This document shows positions 27,589-37,586 of a DNA stretch of 64,000 bases, piece by piece. The position numbers and the translations under genes were made by a program. The stretch is from Pseudomonas sp. 6D_7.1_Bac1. Its GTDB lineage: Bacteria > Pseudomonadota > Gammaproteobacteria > Pseudomonadales > Pseudomonadaceae. The stretch lies in NCBI RefSeq assembly GCF_025465945.1, contig NZ_JANLNW010000056.1, positions 33,430-97,429 of the forward strand, read 5' to 3'. The notes beneath the pieces are model-generated. The model saw only the letters and a program-made list of their open reading frames with translations, had not been told where the DNA came from and ran no database searches. Position 1 is the first letter of the stretch. Every line of letters starts with the position of its first letter.

Positions 27589-28902
27589 ATGCTCAGATGG
27601 TGCTCGCGCTCAATCTTCCTTCAAGTTGTCCTTGGACTGGTGCTTGGCATCGTCTGCGGACTGACCCTTCCCGAATACTCCGCCCAGCTAAAACCTCTCG
27701 GCGACGGTTTCATAAAACTGATCAAAATGCTCATCGGCCTGATCGTGTTCTGCGTGGTCGTCAGTGGTATTTCCGGCGCTGGCGACCTGAAAAAGGTCGG
27801 ACGCATCGGCCTCAAGTCAGTGATCTACTTCGAAGTGCTGACCACCATCGCCTTGGTGATCGGTCTGGTGTTCGCGTTCAGCACCGGCATCGGCAGCGGT
27901 GCGAACATTCATCTGGATCAGCTTTCCACCGCCGACATGGGCGACATCGCCCAGCGCGGCCAGCACATGCACACCACCACCCAGTTCCTGATGGACCTGA
28001 TCCCGACCTCGGTGCTGGGCGCCTTTGCCGACAACAACATCCTGCAAGTGCTGCTGTTCTCGGTGTTGTTCGGCAGCGCGCTGAACCTGGTAGGTGAGGC
28101 GGCATCGGGAATCTCGCGGCTGATCAACGAACTCAGCCATGTGATCTTCCGCATCATGGGCATGATCGTGCGTCTGGCACCGATTGGCGTGTTTGGTGCG
28201 ATTGCCTTCACCACCAGCAAATATGGCCTGGACTCCCTGCAACACCTGGGCAGTCTGATCGGTCTGTTCTACCTGACGTGTGCGGTGTTCGTGTCATTGA
28301 TCCTGGGTCTGGTGATGCGTCTTTCCGGCCTGCGGCTGCTGCCATTTCTCAAGTACCTGCGCGAAGAGTTGCTGATCGTTCTGGGCACCGCCTCCTCCGA
28401 TGCTGTGCTGCCGCAAATCATGCGCAAGCTGGAACACCTGGGTATTGGCAGCTCGACGGTTGGACTGGTGATTCCCACCGGATACTCGTTCAACCTCGAC
28501 GGCTTTTCGATCTACCTGACCCTGGCCATCGTGTTCATCGCCAATGCCACCGGTACACCGCTGGCCATGACCGATTTGCTGACGATCCTGTTGGTCTCGC
28601 TGATCACCTCCAAAGGCGCCCACGGTATTCCCGGCTCGGCACTGGTGATTCTGGCAGCGACCTTGACCGCGATCCCGGCGATTCCGGTGGTGGGTCTGGT
28701 GCTGGTACTCGCGGTGGACTGGTTCATGGGCATCGGCCGCGCGCTGACCAACCTGATCGGCAACTGCGTCGCCACGGTGGCCATCGCCCGCTGGGAAAAA
28801 GACATCGATGTCCAGCGCGCCAACAAGGTACTGTCCGGCGAGCAGGGCTACACCTTCCAGCCACGTAAAACCACGCCGCCGGCCCATCAACAAGAATTTT
28901 GA
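27589..28902 (+). CDS. Dicarboxylate/amino acid:cation symporter (DctA-like)
   Basis: A 437-residue inner-membrane transporter of the DAACS family, taking up C4-dicarboxylates or related acids with cations. Multiple hydrophobic segments are seen, with the family's serine-rich re-entrant loop (TASSDAVLPQIMRKLE), the PTGYSFNLDG motif and SKGAHGIPGSALV. It closely resembles DctA, but linkage to two GntR regulators instead of a DctBD system suggests another substrate. The ATG at 27589 is preferred over a GTG 13 codons upstream because AGGA precedes it at suitable distance. Confidence 0.92.
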   Translation: MLRWCSRSIFLQVVLGLVLGIVCGLTLPEYSAQLKPLGDGFIKLIKMLIGLIVFCVVVSGISGAGDLKKVGRIGLKSVIYFEVLTTIALVIGLVFAFSTGIGSGANIHLDQLSTADMGDIAQRGQHMHTTTQFLMDLIPTSVLGAFADNNILQVLLFSVLFGSALNLVGEAASGISRLINELSHVIFRIMGMIVRLAPIGVFGAIAFTTSKYGLDSLQHLGSLIGLFYLTCAVFVSLILGLVMRLSGLRLLPFLKYLREELLIVLGTASSDAVLPQIMRKLEHLGIGSSTVGLVIPTGYSFNLDGFSIYLTLAIVFIANATGTPLAMTDLLTILLVSLITSKGAHGIPGSALVILAATLTAIPAIPVVGLVLVLAVDWFMGIGRALTNLIGNCVATVAIARWEKDIDVQRANKVLSGEQGYTFQPRKTTPPAHQQEF

Positions 28903-28969
28903 CCGAACCTTGTGCCTGTCACTGGCAGGCCCAACAATCAACGCTTTACCGTCTCTCATGGAGCGAACA

Positions 28970-29674
28970 GTGATCACCTCGTCGACAGTTGTAAATTCAG
29001 TGGTTGAAAAGCTTCGCACCGCATTGGCGCGGGGACAGTGGAGCTCTGGCGACATGTTGCCGGGGCAACGCGAACTGGCTGAACAACTGGGCATCAGCCG
29101 GCCGAGCCTGCGTGAAGCGGTGATCGTGCTGGAAACCCTTGGCCTGGTACGCTCCATGCCCGGCAAAGGTGTAGTGGTGCTGGAGGCCAGCCTCAATGAC
29201 GCGCCCACCAATGACAGTGGTGTGGCCGGTGCCAGCCTCGAGGATGTGCTGCAACTGCGTTACACCCTCGAACCGTTCATTGTCGGGTTGGTTGCCCAAT
29301 CCATCAGCAGCAAGGAAATCGGGCAACTGCGCCTGACGCTGATGGACATGCGCGAAGCCCTCGAAGCCAACGACAGCGAAGCCGGGATGAACGCTTATAT
29401 CGCATTCCACGAAGAGCTGTTTACCCTGACCTCGAATCCGATCTTCCAGAGCGTCGTGCAGCAAACCAGCAATGCGCTCAAACAGAGCGCCGAGGGGCTA
29501 CGCAACTCGCCGGAGCATTTGGCCGAACGTCTGGAAGAAAACGAAGCCGTGGTCCGTGCGATCCGCAGCAAGAACAGCGCTCTGGCCAGCGCCGAAATGC
29601 GTCGGCACATCCTTCAGGAAGGCCAACGCATGGGCATTGAACTGAACATCCCGGACGACAATCTGGGCCAATAG
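28970..29674 (+). CDS. GntR family regulator, FadR subfamily (first)
   Basis: A 234-residue regulator. The N-terminal winged helix (LPGQRELAEQLGISRPSLREAVIVLETLGLV) is followed by an all-helical FCD effector domain from about residue 85. The chosen GTG start has GGAG six bases upstream; an ATG four codons earlier (28958) is the alternative. It lies 67 bases after the symporter gene and is likely its local, ligand-responsive regulator. The effector is unknown. Confidence 0.9.
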   Translation: MITSSTVVNSVVEKLRTALARGQWSSGDMLPGQRELAEQLGISRPSLREAVIVLETLGLVRSMPGKGVVVLEASLNDAPTNDSGVAGASLEDVLQLRYTLEPFIVGLVAQSISSKEIGQLRLTLMDMREALEANDSEAGMNAYIAFHEELFTLTSNPIFQSVVQQTSNALKQSAEGLRNSPEHLAERLEENEAVVRAIRSKNSALASAEMRRHILQEGQRMGIELNIPDDNLGQ

Positions 29675-29719
29675 CTGCTGTAGAAAAAACCTTATCGGCA
29701 ACCGGACTGGAGACAGGCC

Positions 29720-30412
29720 ATGAGTTCCTACGCCCTGAAAAATCCCGTTTTCTCGATTTCTGCCGCCCTGCCCTTGCGCCGCCAGAGCGAAAGGAAGCGC
29801 TGCGTCGACGACATCTATCCGCAGATTTTCGACGCCATTCTCGAACAACGTATCGCCCCGGCCAGCCGCTTCACTGAAGAAAGCCTCGGCCAGGCATTCG
29901 GTGTCAGCCGCAGTATCATCCGGCAAGTACTGGCGCGATTGTCTCATCAGCAGGTGGTCATCCTGCGGCCCAATCATCGCCCGCAAGTCGCGGCGCCCGA
30001 TGCCGAACAAACCCGCCAGATACTCCACGCCCGCAGGCTGACTGAAACCACTCTGGTGCGACTGGCCTGCCAACAGCCGACTTCCCGGCACCTGCCGCAG
30101 TTACGCGAATTGATCGAGCGCGAACGCCGCTGCATCGAGCAGAACCAACGGGGGCCGGCCATTCGCCTCTCAGGCGAATTCCACCTGCAACTGGCGCACG
30201 TCGCGGGCAACGCGCCGCTGGCGCAGTTCCTCGGCAGCCTGGTGCCGCTGACTTCGCTGGCTATCGCCCACTACGAAGAACAGTCGTGCAGTTATTGTGC
30301 GTGGCAAGAACATGCGGCGATTGTCGAGGCGGTGGAGCGCGGGGATGCCAAGGTTGCCGAGAGGTTGATGACCGAGCACCTGGATCATATTGAGAAGAAA
30401 TTGCTGAACTAA
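29720..30412 (+). CDS. GntR family regulator, FCD type (second)
   Basis: A 230-residue regulator with a winged-helix DNA-binding domain (ESLGQAFGVSRSIIRQVLARL) and an FCD domain with the metal/ligand-type histidines in FHLQLAHVAG and the EQ-H region (ITALAHYEEQ-like, WQEHAAIVEAVERGD). Only 45 bases separate it from the first regulator, so the two are probably co-transcribed with the symporter. It is not a close duplicate of the first regulator: the N-termini differ and the recognition helices are distinct. Confidence 0.9.
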   Translation: MSSYALKNPVFSISAALPLRRQSERKRCVDDIYPQIFDAILEQRIAPASRFTEESLGQAFGVSRSIIRQVLARLSHQQVVILRPNHRPQVAAPDAEQTRQILHARRLTETTLVRLACQQPTSRHLPQLRELIERERRCIEQNQRGPAIRLSGEFHLQLAHVAGNAPLAQFLGSLVPLTSLAIAHYEEQSCSYCAWQEHAAIVEAVERGDAKVAERLMTEHLDHIEKKLLN

Positions 30413-30451
30413 GAACTGGCGTCCGGCCGAAATCGTGTTGCCGGTTAGATC

Positions 30452-30550
30452 GCCTTCGCGAGCAGGCTCGCTCCCACACTGGATTTCGATCGTTCACACA
30501 ACTCATGTTCACCGAAGATCAAATGTGGGAGCGAGCCTGCTCGCGATGGC
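30452..30550. repeat. Inverted REP pair, reversed order
   Basis: CGCGAGCAGGCTCGCTCCCA at left and TGTGGGAGCGAGCCTGCTCG at right, in the space between the convergent second GntR gene and yjiA. Confidence 0.9.
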
Positions 30551-30579
30551 GGTCTCAAACACGCTGAAAATATCCGAGC

Positions 30580-31551
<972 letters not shown>

Positions 31552-31589
31552 AGACGGTTCTCCTGATGACTGAAGGAACACAAAACAAA

Positions 31590-31680
31590 TGTGGGAGCGA
31601 GCCTGCTCGCGATGGCGGACTGTCAGTCAACACGAATGTTGAATGCAAGACCGTCATCGCGAGCAGGCTCGCTCCCACAG
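31590..31680. repeat. Inverted REP pair (GTGGGAGCGAGC type)
   Basis: TGTGGGAGCGAGCCTGCTCG and its inverse enclose about 40 bases. Unlike most other pairs, it lies inside a same-strand gene set, between ybdD and yjiA. Confidence 0.9.
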
Positions 31681-31705
31681 GGATCGCGTTAACCCGGCAG
31701 CCGGG

Positions 31706-31903
31706 TCAACAGCACTTCGGCCCACCTTTTCCACCGTAGCGAGCCTCTTGGCGTTCCCGGAAGAACGCCTCGTAGCTCATCACCGGTTTGTCCGGGTGTT
31801 TGGTTTGCATATGCTCGACGTAGGTGTCGTAGTCGGGCATGCCGACCATCAGGCGCGCGGCCTGACCGAGGTATTTACCGAGGCGACTCAGGTCATTGAA
31901 CAT
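31706..31903 (-). CDS. YbdD/YjiX family small protein
   Basis: A 65-residue protein (MFNDLSRLGKYLGQAARLMVGMPDYDTY...) of the YbdD/YjiX family, which is almost always encoded next to CstA/BtsT transporters. The ending KGGPKCC carries two cysteines. It starts 15 bases after the cstA-like stop, so the two are surely co-transcribed. Its biochemical role is unknown; being a transporter accessory is a reasonable inference. Confidence 0.93.
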   Translation of the reverse strand: MFNDLSRLGKYLGQAARLMVGMPDYDTYVEHMQTKHPDKPVMSYEAFFRERQEARYGGKGGPKCC

Positions 31904-31918
31904 GGTTGCAACCCTCGA

Positions 31919-33985
31919 TTACGCATCCGGAATGGCCTGGAATGGCGATTCTTTATCCGTGCGCTCTTTGCTGCCCCAGGCGGAAATACCGACCTTGAGC
32001 GCATAGAACAGGATGCTGAATACCACGAACAGGAACAGCGCCGTCAGCGTTGCGTTGGTGTAGGCGTTGTAGATCACGTGCTGCATCTGGTCGATGTCCT
32101 TGGCCGGGGCCAGAATCTGACCGTTGGCCAGCGCATCGCTGTATTTCTTGGCCAGCGACAGGAAGCCAATCGCCGGGTTGGCGTCGAACAGCTTGATGAA
32201 GCCTGCGGTGGTGGTGCAGATCAGCAGCCATGCCGCTGGCAGCAAGGTCACCCAGATGTAGCGCTGGCGTTTCATTTTGATCAGCACGACGGTGCCGAGC
32301 ATCAGCGCGATACCGGCCAGCATCTGGTTGGAGATACCGAACAGCGGCCACAAGGTGTTGATCCCTCCCAACGGGTCAATCACGCCTTGGTACAGCAAGT
32401 AACCCCACATCGCCACGCAACCGGCGGTCGCGATCAGGTTGGCGGTCCAGGATTCCGTGCGTTTGAGCGCTGGGACGAAGGAGCCGAGCAAGTCCTGCAG
32501 CATGAAACGCCCGGCACGTGTACCGGCGTCGACTGCGGTCAGGATGAACAGCGCTTCAAACAGGATCGCGAAGTGGTACCAGAACGCCATGGTGTTCTCA
32601 CCCGGCAGAATGTTGTGCAGGATCTGCGCGATACCGACCGCCAGGGTCGGCGCACCGCCGGCACGGGCCAGGACGGTGGTTTCACCGATGTCCCGGGCGA
32701 CTGCGTGCAGAGCTTCCGGAGTAATCGCGAAGCCCCAACTGCTGACGGTTTGCGCGACTTGCATCACATCACCGCCGACGATAGCCGCCGGGCTGTTCAT
32801 CGCAAAGTAGACACCTGGCTCGATCACCGAAGCAGCCACCATCGCCATAATGGCCACGAAGGACTCCATCAGCATGCCGCCGTAACCGATGTAACGGGCA
32901 TGGCCTTCGCTGGCCAGCAGCTTGGGCGTAGTCCCCGAAGCGATCAGCGCGTGGAAACCCGATACCGCACCGCAGGCAATGGTGATGAACAGGAACGGGA
33001 ACAGACCGCCCTTCCATACCGGGCCGGTGCCGTCGGTGAACTGGGTCAATGCCGGCATTTTCAGCTCGGGCATGGTGATCAGGATGCCAATCGCCAGGGC
33101 GATGATGGTACCGATCTTGAGGAAGGTCGACAGGTAGTCACGCGGCGCCAGGATCAGCCAGACCGGCAGTACTGCCGCGACGAAACCGTAGCCGATCAGC
33201 ATCCAGGTGATCTGGATCCCGGTGAAGCTGAAGGCCTTGGCCCAGACCGGATCAGCAGCAATCTGCCCGCCGAGCCAGATCGAACCGAGCAACAGAAGCA
33301 CGCCGACGAGGGAGATTTCACCGATGCGGCCCGGGCGGATGTAGCGCATGTAAACGCCCATGAACATCGCGATCGGGATGGTCGCCATCACCGTGAAAAT
33401 ACCCCAAGGGCTTTCGGCCAGGGCCTTGACCACGATCAGCGCCAGCACCGCAAGGATGATGATCATGATCAGGAAGCAGCCAAACAGCGCGATGGTCCCG
33501 GGGATGCGGCCCATTTCTTCACGGACCATATCACCCAGAGAGCGGCCGTTGCGGCGGGTGGACATGAACAGGACCATGAAGTCCTGAACGGCACCGGCCA
33601 GTACCACGCCGGCGATCAGCCAGAGCGTACCGGGCAGGTAGCCCATCTGCGCCGCCAGTACTGGGCCGACCAATGGCCCTGCGCCCGCAATGGCCGCGAA
33701 GTGGTGACCGAAAAGAATGTGTTTGTTGGTCGGCACATAGTCCAGACCGTCATTGTTGAGCACTGCGGGGGTGGCGCGCAGTGGATCGAGCTGCATCACA
33801 TTGTTAGCGATGAACAGACTGTAGTAACGGTACGCAACCAGATAAATGGCGATTGCCGCGACCACAATCCACAAGGCGTTGATCGCCTCGCCTCGGCGCA
33901 AGGCCACTACGCCCAGGGCACACGCGCCTACGATTGCCAGCAGCAGCCAGGGTAAGTGGCGTAGCAGGCTATTATTATTTTTCAT
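31919..33985 (-). CDS. CstA/BtsT family carbon-starvation transporter
   Basis: A 688-residue inner-membrane protein with many hydrophobic segments. It contains the CstA signatures TNKHILFGHHFAAIAGAGPLVGP-type region, QDFMVLF, and GFHALIASGTTPK. Family members CstA and BtsT import pyruvate (CstA also peptides) in E. coli. The gene set cstA-ybdD-yjiA is the btsT-yjiX-yjiA arrangement, which favours pyruvate uptake. I see no BtsSR-type two-component system next to it. The start MKNNNSLLRHL gives a normal N-terminus. Confidence 0.94.
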   Translation of the reverse strand: MKNNNSLLRHLPWLLLAIVGACALGVVALRRGEAINALWIVVAAIAIYLVAYRYYSLFIANNVMQLDPLRATPAVLNNDGLDYVPTNKHILFGHHFAAIAGAGPLVGPVLAAQMGYLPGTLWLIAGVVLAGAVQDFMVLFMSTRRNGRSLGDMVREEMGRIPGTIALFGCFLIMIIILAVLALIVVKALAESPWGIFTVMATIPIAMFMGVYMRYIRPGRIGEISLVGVLLLLGSIWLGGQIAADPVWAKAFSFTGIQITWMLIGYGFVAAVLPVWLILAPRDYLSTFLKIGTIIALAIGILITMPELKMPALTQFTDGTGPVWKGGLFPFLFITIACGAVSGFHALIASGTTPKLLASEGHARYIGYGGMLMESFVAIMAMVAASVIEPGVYFAMNSPAAIVGGDVMQVAQTVSSWGFAITPEALHAVARDIGETTVLARAGGAPTLAVGIAQILHNILPGENTMAFWYHFAILFEALFILTAVDAGTRAGRFMLQDLLGSFVPALKRTESWTANLIATAGCVAMWGYLLYQGVIDPLGGINTLWPLFGISNQMLAGIALMLGTVVLIKMKRQRYIWVTLLPAAWLLICTTTAGFIKLFDANPAIGFLSLAKKYSDALANGQILAPAKDIDQMQHVIYNAYTNATLTALFLFVVFSILFYALKVGISAWGSKERTDKESPFQAIPDA

Positions 33986-34138
33986 TTTTTAATTCCAGCC
34001 AGGGTGGACAAGAAAGAGAACCACTTCGAGTTTAACGCTACTGGCACTAAAGACCATACCCCGACATTCGTCGAGGCCTGGAGTGGCAGCCTGTGCGGAT
34101 GCGGGTCTATAGTCAGCGAACTTTCCGAGGATTGCGCC

Positions 34139-34507
34139 ATGAGCGACCACCCTGCCAATCGCCGCCGCTTCAAACGTATTGCATTCGATGCCAAGACCGA
34201 GCTCATTCAGGGCAAACATCAGTGGCCGGTGAAACTGCTCGACCTGTCACTCAAGGGCCTGTTGATCGAACGTCCCGAGCCATGGCTTGGGGACAAGGAG
34301 CAGATATTTTCGGTCAACATTCACTTGAGCAAGGAGGCCGAGATCCGCATGGACGTGCAGCTGACCCATGAAGAGCACGGTCAGCTCGGCTTCGTCTGTC
34401 GCTACATCAGCCTGGAATCCGTCAGCAGCCTGCGGCGCCTGATCGAGCTGAATCTGGGTGATCAGGCCGAACTTGAACGGGAGTTGGGAGCACTGATCAA
34501 GGATTGA
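34139..34507 (+). CDS. PilZ domain c-di-GMP binding protein
   Basis: A 122-residue single-domain PilZ protein. The c-di-GMP binding motifs are both visible: an Arg-rich RRRFKR (RxxxR) at residues 8-13 and DLSLKG (DxSxxG) near residue 35. It corresponds by context (next to radA) and size to P. aeruginosa PA4608, whose c-di-GMP binding structure is known. The start at 34139 has GAGG upstream; the open frame extends 45 codons further without coding character. It converges on radA, leaving 3 bases between stops. Confidence 0.93.
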   Translation: MSDHPANRRRFKRIAFDAKTELIQGKHQWPVKLLDLSLKGLLIERPEPWLGDKEQIFSVNIHLSKEAEIRMDVQLTHEEHGQLGFVCRYISLESVSSLRRLIELNLGDQAELERELGALIKD

Positions 34508-34510
34508 TCG

Positions 34511-35878
34511 TTACTCGAACAACGCGTCCAACGCCTGCTCCAATCGGGTCACCGCGATAATCCGCAACCCGGCAGGCGCTTCCTTAGGCGCATTGCCCTT
34601 GGGCACGATGGCGCGTTTGAAACCGTGCTTGGCGGCTTCCTTCAAGCGTTCCTGACCGCTCGGCACCGGCCGCACTTCACCAGACAAGCCAACCTCACCG
34701 AACACCAGCAGATCGTGGGGCAATGGTCGATTGCGCAGGCTGGACATCACGGCCGCCATCAACGCCAGGTCGGACGCGGTTTCCAGCACCTTGACCCCGC
34801 CGACCACGTTGAGAAACACGTCCTGGTCGTGGGTTGGAATACCGCCGTGGCGGTGCAGCACCGCCAACAGCATGGCCAGACGATTCTGATCCAGGCCGAG
34901 GGTCACACGACGCGGGTTGGCCAGGTGGCTGTCGTCCACCAGTGCCTGAACTTCCACCAGCATCGGACGCGTGCCTTCCCAGGTCGCCATCACCACGCTA
35001 CCCGGTACTTCCTCTTGCGCGCGCGTGAGGAAAATCGCCGAAGGGTTGGAGACTTCCTTCAAGCCCTTGTCGGTCATCCCGAACACGCCCAGCTCATTCA
35101 CGGCCCCAAAACGGTTTTTCACCGCCCGCAACAGACGCAAGCGTCCATCCGACTCGCCTTCGAAATACAGCACCGTGTCGACCATGTGCTCCAGCACTCG
35201 GGGACCTGCCAATGCGCCTTCTTTAGTCACGTGGCCAACCAGGAAAATCGCCGTTCCGCTTTGTTTCGCGTAACGCACCAGCAACGCCGCACTTTCGCGG
35301 ACCTGGGACACTCCGCCCGGTGCCGATTGCAGCTGCTCGGTGAAAATCGTCTGAATCGAGTCGATCACCATGACCTTGGGCTTTTCGATGCGAGCCGTGG
35401 CAATGATGGTTTCGATGCAGGTTTCGGTCATCACCCGCAATTGGTCCTGCGGCAAGCCCAGACGTCGGGCACGCATGGCCACTTGCTGCTGGGATTCTTC
35501 ACCGGTGACGTAGAGCGCCGGCATGCGAGTCGCGAGGTTGCACAGGGTTTGCAGAAGGATGGTCGACTTACCGATCCCTGGATCACCGCCGATCAGCACC
35601 ACCGAGCCGTCGACCAGACCGCCACCGAGTACGCGGTCCAGCTCACCGGAGGCGGTGGAGAAACGTGGAATCTCTTCGACGCTGACTTCGGCCAGGGTCT
35701 TGATCTGCGCCTGCTGCCCGGCCCAGCCGGTACGACCACTGGGGGCTGCCGCACCACCACTTTCCACCATGGTTTCGGTCAAGGTGTTCCAGGCCCCGCA
35801 TTCGCCGCATTGGCCGGCCCACTTGGGGAAGGTCGAACCGCACTCGGTGCAGCCATACATGCGTTTTGCCTTGGCCAT
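34511..35878 (-). CDS. radA: DNA repair protein RadA
   Basis: A 455-residue RecA-related helicase acting in recombination branch migration. A zinc finger (Cys10, Cys13, Cys24, Cys27) is followed by the ATPase core with GDPGIGKST near residue 100, the RadA-specific KNRFG motif near residue 255, and a C-terminal Lon-like inactive domain with HDLLVFGEVGLSGEVRPV. Length is normal. It is transcribed alone away from the AT-rich gap before mscL. Confidence 0.97.
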   Translation of the reverse strand: MAKAKRMYGCTECGSTFPKWAGQCGECGAWNTLTETMVESGGAAAPSGRTGWAGQQAQIKTLAEVSVEEIPRFSTASGELDRVLGGGLVDGSVVLIGGDPGIGKSTILLQTLCNLATRMPALYVTGEESQQQVAMRARRLGLPQDQLRVMTETCIETIIATARIEKPKVMVIDSIQTIFTEQLQSAPGGVSQVRESAALLVRYAKQSGTAIFLVGHVTKEGALAGPRVLEHMVDTVLYFEGESDGRLRLLRAVKNRFGAVNELGVFGMTDKGLKEVSNPSAIFLTRAQEEVPGSVVMATWEGTRPMLVEVQALVDDSHLANPRRVTLGLDQNRLAMLLAVLHRHGGIPTHDQDVFLNVVGGVKVLETASDLALMAAVMSSLRNRPLPHDLLVFGEVGLSGEVRPVPSGQERLKEAAKHGFKRAIVPKGNAPKEAPAGLRIIAVTRLEQALDALFE

Positions 35879-36349
35879 CTGAACTCCTGGAAAAAACCGC
35901 GATGATAGCTCAGCTGGAGAGGTTCGGCGCGCTGTCCTGATGACTGTTGTTCAATATAACTTCTGGTGTATTGATCGATCATCGTTGGCGCCTCACACTA
36001 GTTCAACTTCACTTACAGTAAAACTCAGCGCCACAACAACTTATTCGACTATACGAATGAGCACTCTCCATGTTTACATTGAACAGCACTTGTCCAACTT
36101 TTCGCCCAGAAGCTTGAAGCCGAATACTGCAAACACCCACGCCCCCAACCCAACAAACCTGTACAACTATTAAAAATCCAACCCCCGCACGTACAAGATT
36201 CACCTCGAAAAAAATGATGGCACTTTGTAAACTATTCGCCGCGACACGAGTCGATAGCAGCGAGCGCTGTAAGTAGTTGTGTCGAGCAAAACCCGATTTG
36301 CTGACTTACACTGCGCTCACCAACCTCATCTGTAACAAGGAATAACGCT
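35879..36349. other. AT-rich intergenic gap before mscL
   Basis: 471 bases of visibly lower GC than its surroundings. One 77-codon open frame (35940-36173, plus strand) has no recognisable product, no good ribosome binding site and poor codon bias, so I do not call it. The mscL promoter must lie at its right end, where TTACACT at about 36305 is a possible -10 region. Confidence 0.6.
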
Positions 36350-36763
36350 ATGGGCGTGCTAAGTGAATTCAAGGCCTTCGCGGTCAAAGGTAATGTGGTC
36401 GACATGGCCGTCGGTATCATCATCGGCGCCGCGTTTGGCAAGATCGTTTCGTCGTTTGTCGGTGACGTCGTCATGCCGCCAATCGGCCTGTTGATCGGTG
36501 GGGTGGACTTCGCGGACCTGGCGGTCACGCTGAAAGCGGCGCAGGGCACTACCCCGGCCGTGGTGATGGCCTACGGTAAATTCATCCAGAGCATTATCGA
36601 CTTCCTGATCGTCGCGTTCGCGATCTTCATGGGCGTGAAAGCCATCAACCGCCTGAAGCGTGAAGAAGCTGTGGCACCAAGCCTGCCGCCGGTTCCGACC
36701 AAGGAAGAAGAGCTGCTGAGCGAAATTCGCGACCTGCTCAAGGTGCAGAACAACAAGCCCTGA
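36350..36763 (+). CDS. mscL: Large-conductance mechanosensitive channel
   Basis: A 137-residue homopentameric channel that opens under membrane tension to release solutes. It starts MGVLSEFKAFAVKGNVVDMAVG, followed by TM1 (IIIGAAFGKIVSSFVGDVV) and TM2 (FIQSIIDFLIVAFAIFMGV). The C-terminal helical bundle is EEELLSEIRDLLK. Length and the glycine-rich pore helix are typical. AAGGAA precedes the ATG; a terminator follows. Confidence 0.97.
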   Translation: MGVLSEFKAFAVKGNVVDMAVGIIIGAAFGKIVSSFVGDVVMPPIGLLIGGVDFADLAVTLKAAQGTTPAVVMAYGKFIQSIIDFLIVAFAIFMGVKAINRLKREEAVAPSLPPVPTKEEELLSEIRDLLKVQNNKP

Positions 36764-36775
36764 GGGCTGTACTGC

Positions 36776-36808
36776 GAAAACAACGGCGCCTGATTGGCGC
36801 CGTTTTTC
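36776..36808. terminator. Bidirectional terminator between mscL and fpr
   Basis: AACGGCGCC-TGATT-GGCGCCGTT with an A-run on the left and a T-run on the right, suitable for both convergent genes. Confidence 0.9.
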
Positions 36809-36809
36809 A

Positions 36810-37586
36810 TTACCAGTAGTTTTCGACGGCAATCTGGCCAGGTCGACGAGTCAGGCTCAGTTGCATGTCGCGCTCTTTAAGCAGCTTGCGCGTGTCATCG
36901 ATCATCTGCGGGTTTCCGCAGAGCATTACCCGCGAATGCTCAGCCGTCATGGCAACATCAGCCACCCGCTCTAGCTCACCGCTTTTGATCAACTGGGTGA
37001 TTCGCCCGTTCAACGCTTGCGGATGCTGCTCACGGGTCACAGTGGCGATAAATTGCAGTTTATGATGATGCTCCGCCAGATAGTCGCGCGCTGCCAACTC
37101 GGCAATCAGCGCCTGATACGCCAGCTCCCGCGCTTCGCGCACGCTATACACCAGAATGATTCGCTCGAATTTCTCCCAGACCTCGAAGTCCTGCAGGATC
37201 GACAGAAACGGCGCGATGCCGGTACCTGTGGACAACAACCAGAGATCACGCCCATCGACAAAGCGATCAAGGGTCAGAAAGCCGAACGCCTGACGGTCGA
37301 CCATCAAGGTATCCCCCACCTTCAGACGACTCAGCTCGCTGGTGAATTCGCCTCCCGGCACAACGATGGAAAAGAACTCAAGAAACTCGTCATGGGGTGA
37401 AGAGACCATGGAATAGGCGCGCCATACCGTGCTGCCATCGAGCTTGGTAACCCCCAAACGGGCAAATTGCCCGGCCCGAAAACGAAAGCCAGGATCTCGC
37501 GTGGTACGCAACGTGAACAGGCCGGGCGTTAACGGCTGGACATCGAGTAAGGCTTGCCGGGTGAACTTCTCTGCGCTGACAGTCAT
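36810..37586 (-). CDS. fpr: Ferredoxin--NADP+ reductase
   Basis: A 258-residue FAD enzyme that passes electrons between NADPH and ferredoxin or flavodoxin. The FAD-binding RAYSMVSSP motif lies near residue 50, the NADP-binding LLSTGTGIAPF near residue 110, and the C-terminus ends in an aromatic (VENYW), as in bacterial-type FprA/FprB of Pseudomonas. Which of the two paralogues it is cannot be settled here; neighbouring mscL suggests the P. aeruginosa PA4615 counterpart. Start MTVSAEK has GGAG six bases upstream; an ATG four codons earlier is possible. Confidence 0.92.
   Translation of the reverse strand: MTVSAEKFTRQALLDVQPLTPGLFTLRTTRDPGFRFRAGQFARLGVTKLDGSTVWRAYSMVSSPHDEFLEFFSIVVPGGEFTSELSRLKVGDTLMVDRQAFGFLTLDRFVDGRDLWLLSTGTGIAPFLSILQDFEVWEKFERIILVYSVREARELAYQALIAELAARDYLAEHHHKLQFIATVTREQHPQALNGRITQLIKSGELERVADVAMTAEHSRVMLCGNPQMIDDTRKLLKERDMQLSLTRRPGQIAVENYW

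Noticed and set aside
31643..33955. 770-codon open frame on the plus strand opposite the cstA-like gene
   Set aside because: It mirrors a strongly supported membrane transporter on the other strand. Its composition (His, Asp, Gln, Arg rich, no hydrophobic pattern) is what antisense reading of a GC-rich gene gives.
35940..36173. 77-codon frame in the AT-rich gap before mscL
   Set aside because: No ribosome binding site, low-complexity Asn/Thr/Ser-rich product, codon usage unlike the neighbours.
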